This document shows positions 21,576 to 30,919 of a DNA stretch of 64,000 nt, piece by piece. Position 1 is the stretch's first letter. The number at the start of each line of letters is the position of its first letter. Location of the stretch: contig NZ_VTWT01000005.1 in the NCBI RefSeq assembly GCF_008727925.1, positions 327,336 through 391,335 of the forward strand. Direction: 5' to 3'. The translations under genes and the position numbers were made by a program. The stretch comes from Adhaeribacter soli. Lineage in GTDB: Bacteria; Bacteroidota; Bacteroidia; Cytophagales; Hymenobacteraceae. The notes beneath the pieces were generated by a model, which saw only the letters and a list, made by a program, of their open reading frames with translations, had not been told where the DNA came from and searched no databases.

Positions 21576-22187
21576 TTATTCTTCGGTTTCAGAATCCGCA
21601 TCGTAGCCCATGGTTCTGGCGTATTTTTCCAACTTCTCCTTCAGGAAATTCCGCGCGCGGTGTAAGCGGGAGCGGACGGTTCCGATCGGAATATCGAGGA
21701 TCTTAGCCATTTCTTCGTAGGTAAAACCTTCGAGGTCGCAGAGTATAATTACAGTACGAAAATCTACCGGTAAAGAGTTCAATGCGCTGGCAACTTCGTC
21801 GCCAATTAATTCCTGCACGGCTTGGGAGCGCATGTCGGAAGTGGCAGCCATTTCGCCCTCGCCTTCAACATCTTCGGTGTTGTAGTAGCTTTCTACTTCG
21901 TTGTAATCTACTTTGGCCGGCTGCTTGCTTTTTTTCCGGAAGTCGTTTATGAACGAATTCTTCAGGATGCGGAACAGCCAGGCTTTTGCATTAGTTCCTT
22001 GCTCGAAATAATCAAAAAAGCGGTAGGCTTTGAGGTAGGTTTCCTGCACCAGGTCGTTGGCGTCGTCTTCGTCCAGCGTGAGGCGGAAGGCAAAGTTATA
22101 GAGCGGTCCGATCACCGGCATGAGCTCGGCTTCGAAACGTCTGTCCTTTTCTTCTTTACTCAGCTTGTTGGCTTTTTCCTCGCTCAT
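21576..22187 (-). CDS. RNA polymerase sigma factor, ECF family
   Basis: This 203-residue protein is a sigma-70-type ECF factor. Region 2 (about residues 25-95) has ANDLVQETYLKAYRFF and KAWLFRILKNSFINDFRKK; region 4 (about 135-190) has the helix-turn-helix segment FTYEEMAKILDIPIGTVRSRLHRAR. The linker between them is long and acidic. It heads a run of minus-strand genes with an anti-sigma factor, gmk and nadD. The sequence upstream holds the -7 element TATTTTTG (22229-22222) but no TTTG box at the right spacing. Confidence 0.93.
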   Translation of the reverse strand: MSEEKANKLSKEEKDRRFEAELMPVIGPLYNFAFRLTLDEDDANDLVQETYLKAYRFFDYFEQGTNAKAWLFRILKNSFINDFRKKSKQPAKVDYNEVESYYNTEDVEGEGEMAATSDMRSQAVQELIGDEVASALNSLPVDFRTVIILCDLEGFTYEEMAKILDIPIGTVRSRLHRARNFLKEKLEKYARTMGYDADSETEE

Positions 22188-22221
22188 CTAAATAAATTTT
22201 GTAGATTTACACATCTATACG

Positions 22222-22229
22222 CAAAAATA
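22222..22229 (-). promoter_or_regulatory. -7 promoter element of the sigma factor operon
   Basis: TATTTTTG on the minus strand matches TAnnTTTG and lies 35 bases before the sigma factor start. No TTTG box was found 19-20 bases further upstream, so it is weakly supported. Confidence 0.4.
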
Positions 22230-22262
22230 GAAATTTTAATTATATCGGCTATACAATATTTT

Positions 22263-23570
22263 ATGCTTCGCTTTTTACGGCATCCGGGCGTGTTGCATTT
22301 TGCCTGGGTGTTATATTTTATAGCCCTCCCTTTCTCTAAAGCCTTATCTGCCATTACTGAAGTAACATTGCTGGTACTGGCCATTCCTGCCCTCGGCACA
22401 CGGGATTTCCGGACCGATCTGTACCGCTACCGCCACGTTTCCGCCCTTTGCCTGATCTTTCTGGCTTTATTATTGGGATTAGCATATACCGAAAATTTAA
22501 GCAATGGTTTTAAGGTATTATCGCGCTATCACCGTTTTTTAATAATTCCGCTTATTTTTCTGGCGCACCGCCGCTGGCTTCTGCAGCATTTTTTTCAATA
22601 TCTTCAGGTGTATGTAACAGCAGTGGCCGCGGTTTGCATCATCACCCTGTCCTTTTACATCCTTCCTCCGGAAACAGCAGCTTCGGTAACCGATCGGCTG
22701 GGGTTTGTCTTGCCTTATTACAAAGATCAAACCGGAGCAGCCTTTGGTATTTATTCCCCCTTTACAGGCCGGCTTCAGCTGGGTAGTTTAATCTCCCTTG
22801 CATTGCTTTCGGCGGTATATCTGGTCAGCAATTCGTATAAACGCATTCTGAACGGAGCGCTATTTGCCCTGCTGTTCTTTACACATTTTATTTTAGGAGC
22901 CCGGGGGGCGCTGCTTGCCTTTCTTATTGCTTTCGGCCTGTACGGCTACCTTTTTGCGCAGCAGAGATTCCGGCCGGTCTTATCCCGGAAGATCGGGAAC
23001 CCACTGGCAACCCTGTTAATTGTTTTTTGCCTGGCTTCCGCGCTTATCGGATTGCCCTGGGCGGCTTATACGTATCTGAAACCCGTGCAAAGCCGCGTAG
23101 ACCAAACCCGCTGGGAAATGGAAATGTACCAGACAGGCCAGTTTACGCAGTATTCCTACGAACATTTTACTACCCTGCGCCGGGTGGCTTCTTGGCAGAA
23201 CTTATGGCAGGTCGTGCAGCAAAACCCAATTCTGGGAGTGGGCACCGGCGATTACACCGACGCCTTAGAACAAGCCTATACCGATGACAAATACCCGATG
23301 CCGGTTCACAATCATAATCAGTTTCTTATGTTCTGGGCCATGATCGGGATCTGGGGACTCTGTCTTTTTATTTTCATTTTGGGTTACTGGCTTTGGCGCA
23401 TGCGTAAAAGCGGCCCTGAATTTTATTTTGCCTGCGCCTTTTTGCTTTTTTACATTCTGAACATGATGCCCGATGCTGTTTTGTTTAACCAGACCGACAG
23501 CACGGCTTTCTGTTCTTTTATGGCGCTTATCGGTTTAACTTTCCGTCAGTACCGGCCCGAAAATGCATAA
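22263..23570 (+). CDS. O-antigen ligase-like membrane protein
   Basis: This 435-residue protein has around ten or more hydrophobic segments and matches the Wzy/WaaL family (O-antigen ligase or polymerase). A large periplasmic loop about residues 270-350 carries the family's Trp/Arg/His-rich stretch, including LWQVVQQNPILGVGTGDYTDAL and VHNHNQFLMFWAMIG, with the HNHN that is common in Wzy_C domains. I start at ATG 22263 because a longer frame from 21822 would overlap the divergent sigma factor gene. It is followed by two glycosyltransferases and an epimerase, which suggests surface polysaccharide assembly. Whether it ligates or polymerises cannot be told from sequence. Confidence 0.85.
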   Translation: MLRFLRHPGVLHFAWVLYFIALPFSKALSAITEVTLLVLAIPALGTRDFRTDLYRYRHVSALCLIFLALLLGLAYTENLSNGFKVLSRYHRFLIIPLIFLAHRRWLLQHFFQYLQVYVTAVAAVCIITLSFYILPPETAASVTDRLGFVLPYYKDQTGAAFGIYSPFTGRLQLGSLISLALLSAVYLVSNSYKRILNGALFALLFFTHFILGARGALLAFLIAFGLYGYLFAQQRFRPVLSRKIGNPLATLLIVFCLASALIGLPWAAYTYLKPVQSRVDQTRWEMEMYQTGQFTQYSYEHFTTLRRVASWQNLWQVVQQNPILGVGTGDYTDALEQAYTDDKYPMPVHNHNQFLMFWAMIGIWGLCLFIFILGYWLWRMRKSGPEFYFACAFLLFYILNMMPDAVLFNQTDSTAFCSFMALIGLTFRQYRPENA

Positions 23571-24330
23571 ACTATCAGCCATAATAATTACAAAGAACGA
23601 GGAGCTCAACATTGCCGGGGTTCTCGACTCGGTTGCCTGGGCCGACGAAATACTGGTAGTAGACTCCTTCAGCACCGATAAAACCCTTGAAATAGCTTCT
23701 CGGTATCCGGTCCGGATCTTACAGCGCCCTTTCGATAACCACGCGCGCCAAAAGAACTGGGCTTTTACGCAGGCCAGCCACCGCTGGGTATTGGTGGTAG
23801 ATGCCGATGAACGGGTTACCGAAAAGCTTGCAACTGAAATTAAGGCAATTCTGGCCGGCAGCCCCGACAAAGCTGCGTACTGGATTTACCGGAAGAACTA
23901 CTTTATGGGCTCGGAGGTTAAATACAGCAACTGGCAAAACGATAAAGTGATCCGGCTGCTCGATAGGACCCGGGGCGCCTATGCCGACCGGAGCGTGCAT
24001 GAAGAAATTGAGACCTCGGGGCCGGTAGGTTCCCTGAAAAATAAACTGATCCATAATACCTACCGCGACTTTGAACACTATTTTGAAAAATACATTCGTT
24101 ACAGCTGGTGGTCGGCCAGAGACCGGGCTAAAAAGACAAAGCAGGTAACGCTTTTCCACCTGGCCCTGAAACCTTTATTCCGTTTTTTCCGGCAGTATAT
24201 CCTGAAGCTGGGTTTTTTAGATGGCAAGGTAGGTTTTATCATCGCCTCTATGTCGGCTTACAGCGTTTTCTTACGTTACCTCATTGTCTGGCGAATGCAG
24301 GCCGGCGAAACCATGAAGGACAATCAGTAA
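23563..24330 (+). CDS. Family 2 glycosyltransferase
   Basis: This 255-residue protein has the GT-A fold of family GT2. The N terminus is LSAIIITKNEELNIAGVLDSV, the first acidic site is VDSFSTDKT, and the metal-binding DADERVT follows near residue 85. It resembles the WaaE/KdtX group that adds a sugar to lipopolysaccharide core. It overlaps the upstream O-antigen ligase-like gene by eight bases, so the two are surely co-translated. The sugar transferred is unknown. Confidence 0.88.
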   Translation: MHKLSAIIITKNEELNIAGVLDSVAWADEILVVDSFSTDKTLEIASRYPVRILQRPFDNHARQKNWAFTQASHRWVLVVDADERVTEKLATEIKAILAGSPDKAAYWIYRKNYFMGSEVKYSNWQNDKVIRLLDRTRGAYADRSVHEEIETSGPVGSLKNKLIHNTYRDFEHYFEKYIRYSWWSARDRAKKTKQVTLFHLALKPLFRFFRQYILKLGFLDGKVGFIIASMSAYSVFLRYLIVWRMQAGETMKDNQ

Positions 24331-24416
24331 TCCCTGAAACGGTAGTTTTTCAACCCAAAAAAGTAAAAGGCAGAAAAGAAAAGGAGTAAAAAACCGCCTG
24401 CTATTAAAATTGAAGA

Positions 24417-25520
24417 ATGTTTATGAGTGAATTTCCCGCTAAAGTAATCTGCTTTTTCAACTCAAACAAAGCCTGGGGCGGAGGCGAAAAATGGCACTTT
24501 TCAACGGCCAGAGAATTCATTCGCCGGGGTTTTAAAACCTTTCTGGTAACGAACCCGGGTTCTGCCCTGGCCCGGAAATGCACAGAAGCGCAGTTACCTT
24601 TTTTGCCGGTCCGCATTACCAATTTAAGCTTTCTCAACCCTTATAAGATCTACAAGCTTTACTCCTACTTCCGGCAACAACAAACCGATGTGGTTATCAT
24701 GAACCTTTCTTCGGATGTAAAAGCCGGCAGCATTGCCGCCAAACTGGCCGGGGTAAAAAAAATCATGTACCGCCGGGGGCTTCCCCACCCGCTCCGCGAC
24801 ACCCTGCTGAACCGCTTTATTTACCAGCGGGTGTTAACGCACGTAATTGTGAACTCCGAAGAAGTTGGCCGCAGTTTTACCACAAACAATGAAACCTGGT
24901 TCCCGGCTCATAAACTCTTCCTGTTAAATAACGGGGTAGATATTAACCAGCATACCGAAGCTTCGCATAAGCTTTACCAGAAACAAGGCAGCGAAATTAT
25001 TATTGGCAATGCCGGGCGGCTTACCGCCCAAAAAGGCCAGGAATACCTTATTCAAATGGCGCAGGTCCTGAAAGCCCGGCAGGTAAACTTTAAATTGCTT
25101 ATTGCCGGCGAAGGGAAGCTGAAACAACCTCTGACCGAGCTGATCAGACAGCAAAACCTGGAAAACGAAATCACCTTACTTGGCCATGTGGAAGATATGG
25201 CCGGCTTCCTGAATTCCCTGGATGTTTTTGTATTTCCGTCTTTATTCGAGGGTTCCGCCAACACTTTAATTGAAGTATTGCACCAGGGAATTCCAAGCGT
25301 TGCTTTCAATATCAGCTCCAACCCCGAGATAATCGAACACGGCAAGACCGGTTTTCTGGCAACCCCGTTCTCGGCGGAAGAAATGGCTGCTTATGTAATG
25401 CAATTAACCACGGATGCGGCGTTCCGGCAGGAAATCGTTCAAAATGGAAAGCAGCTTATCCGGGAGAAATTCGATATCCGGAAAAACCTCGACCGGCTGC
25501 AGGCACTAATCAGCTCATAA
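24417..25520 (+). CDS. Family 4 glycosyltransferase
   Basis: This 367-residue protein has the two-domain GT-B fold. The C-terminal glycosyl-transferase group 1 domain (about 180-340) shows IGNAGRLTAQKGQEYLIQ and the donor-binding segment FPSLFEGSANTLIEVLHQGIPSVAF with its E-x7-E pattern. The start may be ATG 24417 or the ATG two codons later. It lies 86 bases after the GT2 gene and is probably in the same polysaccharide set. Confidence 0.88.
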   Translation: MFMSEFPAKVICFFNSNKAWGGGEKWHFSTAREFIRRGFKTFLVTNPGSALARKCTEAQLPFLPVRITNLSFLNPYKIYKLYSYFRQQQTDVVIMNLSSDVKAGSIAAKLAGVKKIMYRRGLPHPLRDTLLNRFIYQRVLTHVIVNSEEVGRSFTTNNETWFPAHKLFLLNNGVDINQHTEASHKLYQKQGSEIIIGNAGRLTAQKGQEYLIQMAQVLKARQVNFKLLIAGEGKLKQPLTELIRQQNLENEITLLGHVEDMAGFLNSLDVFVFPSLFEGSANTLIEVLHQGIPSVAFNISSNPEIIEHGKTGFLATPFSAEEMAAYVMQLTTDAAFRQEIVQNGKQLIREKFDIRKNLDRLQALISS

Positions 25521-25586
25521 GCTTTTTCTTTCCTTTTTCCTGTAGTTGGTTGGCCTGCCGCCGTTCTTTCGTTTAGAATAAAAGCC

Positions 25587-25594
25587 TACCTTTG
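25587..25594 (+). promoter_or_regulatory. -7 promoter element upstream of the epimerase
   Basis: TACCTTTG fits TAnnTTTG and lies 105 bases before the epimerase start. There is no TTTG box at the expected spacing. Confidence 0.35.
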
Positions 25595-25698
25595 CCGGGA
25601 TAAACAGGCCTGATCCGGCAACTATTTTCCGGCTGTGCCTGGTTTATTCCTGCTTAAAAAGAATTTACCTACCAGACAGGATCGTTTTACCAAGTGCC

Positions 25699-26739
25699 AT
25701 GGCAGCAGACTTAAAAATTTTAGTTACAGGCAGCGCGGGTTTTATCGGGCACCATTTAATGCTGGCATTACGGCAGATATCTCCGCTGGTGGTCGGCCTG
25801 GATTCCATCAACAGCTATTACGACGTTTCGTTGAAGTACGACCGGCTGAAAGAACAGGGTTTTGAGTCTTCGCTCATTAAATATAACCGCTTAATTCCCA
25901 GCCAGGCCCACAGCAATCTTTCGTTTGTGCAGCTGGACCTGGCCGATGAAAACGCCCTGGATAACCTGTTCCGGACCCAGCAGTTTGATATTGTAATAAA
26001 CCTGGCGGCGCAGGCAGGCGTACGATTTAGCCTGGAACATCCGCAATCGTACGTATCCAGCAATCTGGTTGGCTTTGCAAATCTGCTGGAGTGTTGCCGG
26101 AAGTATAAAATTAAACACCTGCTTTTTGCTTCTTCCAGTTCGGTTTACGGTTTAGATAAAAACATTCCTTTTTCTACCGAAAACAATACCGATTACCCTA
26201 TTTCCTTTTACGCTGCCACTAAGAAGGCCAACGAAGTAATGGCCCACAGCTATGCCCACTTGTACCAGATCCCTACCACGGGCATGCGGTTCTTTACCGT
26301 TTACGGCCCCTGGGGAAGGCCGGACATGGCTTATTTCAGCTTCACGAAAGCCATTCTGGAAAACAGCACGATCCGGATCTACAACTACGGCGAAATGTTC
26401 CGCGATTTCACGTATATAGACGATGTGGTAAAAGGAATTGAGAAACTGATCACTGCCTATCCGCAACACCCGCCCAAAGATGCTTTTTCCAATGCCCCTT
26501 ACCGGATCTTCAACATAGGCAACAGCAAACCGGCTCCTTTATTAGAAATGGTAAACACCCTGGAAGATCTTCTGGGTAAGAAAGCCGTTTTAGACCTGCA
26601 GCCCATGCAGCCCGGCGATGTAGTAAGTACATATGCCGATGTAAGCGCTTTACAGGAAATAACGGGTTTCAGTCCGGCTACCAGCTTACAGGAAGGTTTA
26701 GCCCAATTCACGACCTGGTACCGGCAGTATTATGCTTAA
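25699..26739 (+). CDS. NAD-dependent sugar epimerase, UDP-glucuronate 4-epimerase type
   Basis: This 346-residue protein is an extended short-chain dehydrogenase. The NAD-binding GxxGxxG (VTGSAGFIGHH) lies near residues 9-19 and the catalytic YxxxK appears as FYAATKKANE. The segment FFTVYGPWGRPDMAYF is typical of UDP-glucuronate 4-epimerases (CapI-like), which make UDP-galacturonate. Specificity is inferred from this match only. It closes the polysaccharide gene set; the next gene is a sensor kinase. Confidence 0.87.
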   Translation: MAADLKILVTGSAGFIGHHLMLALRQISPLVVGLDSINSYYDVSLKYDRLKEQGFESSLIKYNRLIPSQAHSNLSFVQLDLADENALDNLFRTQQFDIVINLAAQAGVRFSLEHPQSYVSSNLVGFANLLECCRKYKIKHLLFASSSSVYGLDKNIPFSTENNTDYPISFYAATKKANEVMAHSYAHLYQIPTTGMRFFTVYGPWGRPDMAYFSFTKAILENSTIRIYNYGEMFRDFTYIDDVVKGIEKLITAYPQHPPKDAFSNAPYRIFNIGNSKPAPLLEMVNTLEDLLGKKAVLDLQPMQPGDVVSTYADVSALQEITGFSPATSLQEGLAQFTTWYRQYYA

Positions 26740-27065
26740 GGTGAAAGCCGGATCAAAGCAGGCAAGATGTTAAATCGTCTATAATTCAGTATCGCTTTCC
26801 TCATTGGCCTGAATCTCTAATTTTGGGTTAAGGCATGCAAGGCCGAAATGCTTCCGGTTTTCCTGCACGGGTTTTCCCTTCCCCTGAATATAAATTACCA
26901 GGTATTTTTCAGCTTCGCCCTGGCGCTTACATACCTGATTAGTGGGCTATTCACCCAATATTTTTCATTCTTCACTAATAATCAGTCGTTAATACTGCAA
27001 AAGCTGGTAAAGAAAATGCTATATTTAGTCTGTTAAAAATGCATAAGTGCCTTTTAACAAACTGA
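26740..27065. other. Intergenic stretch with no recognised element
   Basis: The 326 bases between the epimerase and the sensor kinase hold one short hydrophobic frame (26848-27036) without similarity or initiation context. I see no clear hairpin terminator or promoter. Confidence 0.35.
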
Positions 27066-30065
27066 ATGCGCATTTTTTTTATTTCAGGGCTATTAATTCT
27101 ATGGCTCACCACCCATTTATCGGCACAACAATACAATTTCAAAACCTGGAACCTCGAAGACGGGCTGCCTCAATCTGAAATTACCTGTCTGCTGCAAGAC
27201 CGTCATGGTTACCTCTGGCTGGGCACGCTGGGGGGACTAAGCCGCTTTAATGGGTTCCGGTTCCAGAATTTCTCTAAAGAACACGGCCTGAGCAGCAACA
27301 ACATTCGTTGCCTGATGGAAGACCGGGAAGGGAATATCTGGATAGGCACAACCGACCGGGGGATAAGCTTGTATAATGGCCGGAAATTTACGCATCTGGG
27401 CGAAAAGGATGGTTTGCCTGCCGGTGGTATAACCAGCATCACCCAGGCGCCGGACCGCACCATCTGGATCGCCACTTCCAAAGGTATTGCTTCTTATAAA
27501 AATAAAAAAATAACCCTTCTTCCTAACCTGCCCGACCTGCCGGCGCAACCCTACTCTGCCTTACTGGCCGATAAACGGGGCAATCTCTGGCTTGGAACCT
27601 TAGGCGATGGCCTCTACCGCTACAACGGTGCCTCAGCTACCCGTTTTTCGCTGGAAGATGGTTTAACCAATAAAATAATTTACTCCCTGCTGGAAGCACG
27701 GGACGGAAGCATCTGGATAGGCACCTACGGCGGACTTACCCGTTACGACGGCAAGTCTATGAAGCAATTTGTACCGGAAGGCGATTTGAACCTGAACCGG
27801 GCTATGAGCCTGAGCGAAGACAGGAACGGAGCGATCTGGATCGGACAGGATGGCGGCGGTGTATTGAAGTACGACGGCAAGAGGTTACACTACATTACTG
27901 CCGATAACGGTCTGGAAAGCAATTACATTGCCACATTACGCCACGACGGGAGCGGAAACCTCTGGATCGGAACGGTGAACAGCGGCCTGCAGCGCTACAC
28001 GCCCAGCTGCTTTCTTTACTATTCGAAACTGGATGGGTTGAAAAGTGAAAATGTAACCTCGCTGGCCAAAGACGGCAACGGGCAACTCTGGGTAGGTACC
28101 TTCGATGGGGGCGCGGCCCGTTTTATAGACGGAAAGGGCTTTACCTGGTTTTCGCAGGCCGACGGCTTGCCGGGCAATATTATAAACGACCTGAAAATAG
28201 ACAAAACCGGAAAGGTATGGTTGGCCACGAATAAAGGAATCTGCCGGTACGACGGAAAGCAATTCCGTAATTATAACGAAAACGATGGCCTGATCTATGA
28301 GATTGTAAACAGCTGTTTTCCTGATTCCGGAAATCGGGTTTTGCTGGGTACCAACGAAGGTTTTTCCATTTTTAACGGCAAAACTTTTCAGAACTTCAAA
28401 ATTCCCGGGGGGCGTAATGCCAGCTTTGTGCAATCGGTGTTTAAAGATCACCAAAGCCGGATCTGGGTAGGTACCAGAACCGGGCTTTACGAATTCCGGG
28501 ACAACAAATTTGTAAGTCCGCCGGAGTTGCAGGGATTTGGTCTGGCTAACGTTTGCGCCATTACCCAGGACCGCTTTAACAATCTTTGGATCGGCAGCTA
28601 CAACACAGGCCTTTTACGCTATACGCCGGATGCGCCCAACAAACGAACAGCGTTTTACACCCAGAAAAACGGACTACTGAGCGATGGCATCAATAGCTTG
28701 CAAACCGATTCCCTGGATCAACTCTGGATCGGTACCATAAAAGGGATAAGCCGCATAAACCTGTTACAGTACCAGCAAAAGCAGCAATTCCGGCCCAAAA
28801 GCTTTACCGTGAATGATGGTTTCCGGGGCGTAGAGGTAAATTCAAACAGCATTGTAACGGGTTTGGATGGCCGCATGTGGTTCGGAACGGTGAGCGGATT
28901 AATAAAGTACCTGCCTTTTTATGAGAAAAAGGATACTGTTCTGCCAAAACTGGCCATTAGCAATGTCCTGCTGCTGCTTCAGAAAACCAACTGGAAGGAC
29001 CTCGGCCAGCCTGTTAACCCTAAAACCGGCTTCCCTGATAAACTAACCCTGAATCACGACGAAAATTACCTGACCTTCGGTTACCAGGCAATCGATTTGA
29101 CCCATCCGGAAAAGGTAACCTATTCCTACATGCTGGAAGGCCTGGAACTGGACTGGTCGGCTCCTACCCGGGATACTTTTGCCACTTATTCTAACCTTTC
29201 GCCGGGTAAATATGTTTTTCGTGTGAAAGCCTGCGTGCAAGGAGGTGAATGCAACCAGGAGCCTGTAAAATTTGCGTTTACTATTGAGCCGCCCTTCTGG
29301 AGCAAAGATAAGCTGATCGGCATGGTGCTCTTGGTGGCAGCAGGTGTGGTCTTCGGTTTTGTGCGGTGGCGGGAACAAAATTTGAAAAAGATAAACACTC
29401 GCCTGGAAGAAAGCGTAGAACAACGAACGCTTTTACTGGAGAAAAAAAACCTGGAAAAGGAAATTTTGTTAAAAGAAGTACACCACCGGGTAAAAAACAA
29501 CCTTCAGATTATAACAAGCTTGCTTAACTTACAAAGCCGGCATGTTACCGATCCGGCAGCTTTGCACACATTACGGGAAATTAAGGACCGGATCAAGTCG
29601 ATTTCCATGCTGCACCAGCGGCTTTACCAGCGGGAAGAACTTTCCTGCATAGACCTGGCCGAGTATGTACAGACGCTTTGCCGGAGCCTTTTTGCTTCTT
29701 ATGGCGTGCGCGAAGACCATGTACGCCTGGAATTTGATATACCAACGCTGTATTTAGACATAGATACTGCACTTACCTTAGGATTAATTGTAAACGAATT
29801 AGTTTCGAATACGTTAAAATATGCCTTCCCCGAACATCGCAAAGGCACGCTGTTAATTGAATTATTACGCATAACAGAAACTGACTACACCCTGACCATC
29901 AGCGATGATGGTACCGGTTTGCCGGATAATTTTGAAGAAAAAATGGCAGCCAGCTTTGGCTTGCAACTGGTTAGCTCATTAGTAAAAAAACTCCACGGGA
30001 AGCTGCGCTTTTATTCGGAAGGCGGCACGCAGATCCGCTTGCAATTTATAATACAACCACAATAG
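27066..30065 (+). CDS. Sensor histidine kinase with two-bladed propeller input domain
   Basis: This 999-residue protein is a membrane sensor kinase. A signal peptide (ending about residue 20, THLSAQ) precedes about fourteen repeats with the pattern LWIGT...GLSRYNG, which make the double beta-propeller found in Bacteroidota one-component and hybrid sensors. A Y_Y_Y domain (about 640-740) and one membrane helix (about 750-770) follow. The kinase core has the HisKA_2 phospho-acceptor box EVHHRVKNNLQIITSLLNLQ and a HATPase domain with NELVSNTLKYAF and DDGTGLP. It lacks the receiver and AraC domains of full hybrids, and the response regulator is the next gene, 15 bases away. The ligand cannot be read from sequence. 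Confidence 0.9.
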   Translation: MRIFFISGLLILWLTTHLSAQQYNFKTWNLEDGLPQSEITCLLQDRHGYLWLGTLGGLSRFNGFRFQNFSKEHGLSSNNIRCLMEDREGNIWIGTTDRGISLYNGRKFTHLGEKDGLPAGGITSITQAPDRTIWIATSKGIASYKNKKITLLPNLPDLPAQPYSALLADKRGNLWLGTLGDGLYRYNGASATRFSLEDGLTNKIIYSLLEARDGSIWIGTYGGLTRYDGKSMKQFVPEGDLNLNRAMSLSEDRNGAIWIGQDGGGVLKYDGKRLHYITADNGLESNYIATLRHDGSGNLWIGTVNSGLQRYTPSCFLYYSKLDGLKSENVTSLAKDGNGQLWVGTFDGGAARFIDGKGFTWFSQADGLPGNIINDLKIDKTGKVWLATNKGICRYDGKQFRNYNENDGLIYEIVNSCFPDSGNRVLLGTNEGFSIFNGKTFQNFKIPGGRNASFVQSVFKDHQSRIWVGTRTGLYEFRDNKFVSPPELQGFGLANVCAITQDRFNNLWIGSYNTGLLRYTPDAPNKRTAFYTQKNGLLSDGINSLQTDSLDQLWIGTIKGISRINLLQYQQKQQFRPKSFTVNDGFRGVEVNSNSIVTGLDGRMWFGTVSGLIKYLPFYEKKDTVLPKLAISNVLLLLQKTNWKDLGQPVNPKTGFPDKLTLNHDENYLTFGYQAIDLTHPEKVTYSYMLEGLELDWSAPTRDTFATYSNLSPGKYVFRVKACVQGGECNQEPVKFAFTIEPPFWSKDKLIGMVLLVAAGVVFGFVRWREQNLKKINTRLEESVEQRTLLLEKKNLEKEILLKEVHHRVKNNLQIITSLLNLQSRHVTDPAALHTLREIKDRIKSISMLHQRLYQREELSCIDLAEYVQTLCRSLFASYGVREDHVRLEFDIPTLYLDIDTALTLGLIVNELVSNTLKYAFPEHRKGTLLIELLRITETDYTLTISDDGTGLPDNFEEKMAASFGLQLVSSLVKKLHGKLRFYSEGGTQIRLQFIIQPQ

Positions 30066-30080
30066 TTAAAAAATATACGT

Positions 30081-30821
30081 ATGGCCACTCCAAAAATCCT
30101 AATTGCTGAAGATGAAATCATTATTGCCGAAGATATAGCTTCGTGCCTGGAAGAACTGGGTTATTATATTTGCGCCATCGATTCCGGCGACCACCTGATC
30201 GACATTATCCGGGAAACCGAGCCCAACCTGCTGTTGCTCGACATTCACCTGAAAGGGGAAATTGACGGCGTGGAACTGGCCGCCCAGATAAAAAAAGAAT
30301 TCGATATCCCTTTTATTTTCCTTACCGCCTACGCCGACAAAGCGACTATTGACCGGGCCAAAACCACTGAGCCATACGGCTTTATCGTGAAACCTTTCGA
30401 TGACAAGGATCTGCGTTCGGCCATTGAAATTGCGCTTTATAAGCACGGCCGCGACAAGGAACGCTTCGAGCCTAAAACCGCCACGCCGATTAACGACAGC
30501 ACGTTTACAAACGAATTCCTCTTTGTGAAAGTGAAGCACCGCATGGTGAAAATTGCCCTGAAAGATATTCTGTGGGTAGAGGCTTACGACAATTATTCCT
30601 TCATTATTACGCCGGGGCATAAATACCTGATCAGTTCTACGCTGAAGGAAATGGAAAACAAGCTGCCGTCCACGTCTTTTGTGCGCACGCATCGTTCTTA
30701 CATCGTAAACCTGGAGAAAGTAGATGCTTTTGAAGAAGGTTCGCTGATCATCAATGAAAAATCTATTCCGATCGGGAAATCTTTCCGCAAAGAGTTAATG
30801 ACTAAATTCAACATCATTTGA
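30081..30821 (+). CDS. Response regulator with LytTR DNA-binding domain
   Basis: This 246-residue protein has an N-terminal receiver domain (about 1-125) with acidic Glu10, Asp11, phospho-acceptor Asp54, Thr82 and Lys104. A LytTR DNA-binding domain follows (about 142-243) with the typical segment DILWVEAYDNYSFIIT and a later FVRTHRSYIVNLEKVDAF. It lies 15 bases after the propeller kinase and is surely its partner. LytTR regulators bind direct repeats upstream of target genes; I saw no such sites in the window. Confidence 0.94.
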   Translation: MATPKILIAEDEIIIAEDIASCLEELGYYICAIDSGDHLIDIIRETEPNLLLLDIHLKGEIDGVELAAQIKKEFDIPFIFLTAYADKATIDRAKTTEPYGFIVKPFDDKDLRSAIEIALYKHGRDKERFEPKTATPINDSTFTNEFLFVKVKHRMVKIALKDILWVEAYDNYSFIITPGHKYLISSTLKEMENKLPSTSFVRTHRSYIVNLEKVDAFEEGSLIINEKSIPIGKSFRKELMTKFNII

Positions 30822-30860
30822 GAGAATTCTACTTTTACCCGCAATACAGTACCATTTTAA

Positions 30861-30898
30861 ACTAAAAAGCCAGGCGCAACCGGCCTGGCTTTTTAGAA
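30861..30898. terminator. Bidirectional terminator between response regulator and ahcY
   Basis: AAAAAGCCAGG and CCTGGCTTTTT pair around a ten-base loop. It lies between two converging genes and has A and T runs on both sides, so it can stop both. Confidence 0.85.
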
Positions 30899-30919
30899 TT
30901 AAATTATTGCTTTCAGATC

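Noticed and set aside
21822..22262. N-terminal extension of the O-antigen ligase-like protein to 21822
   Set aside because: It runs antisense through the ECF sigma factor gene, and the family start (MLRFLRHPGVLHFAW) is at 22263.
23027..23287. Short frame inside the O-antigen ligase-like gene
   Set aside because: Out-of-frame shadow of the membrane protein gene with no supporting signal.
26848..27036. Hydrophobic 62-codon frame before the sensor kinase
   Set aside because: No initiation context, no similarity, and composition follows AT-rich intergenic DNA.
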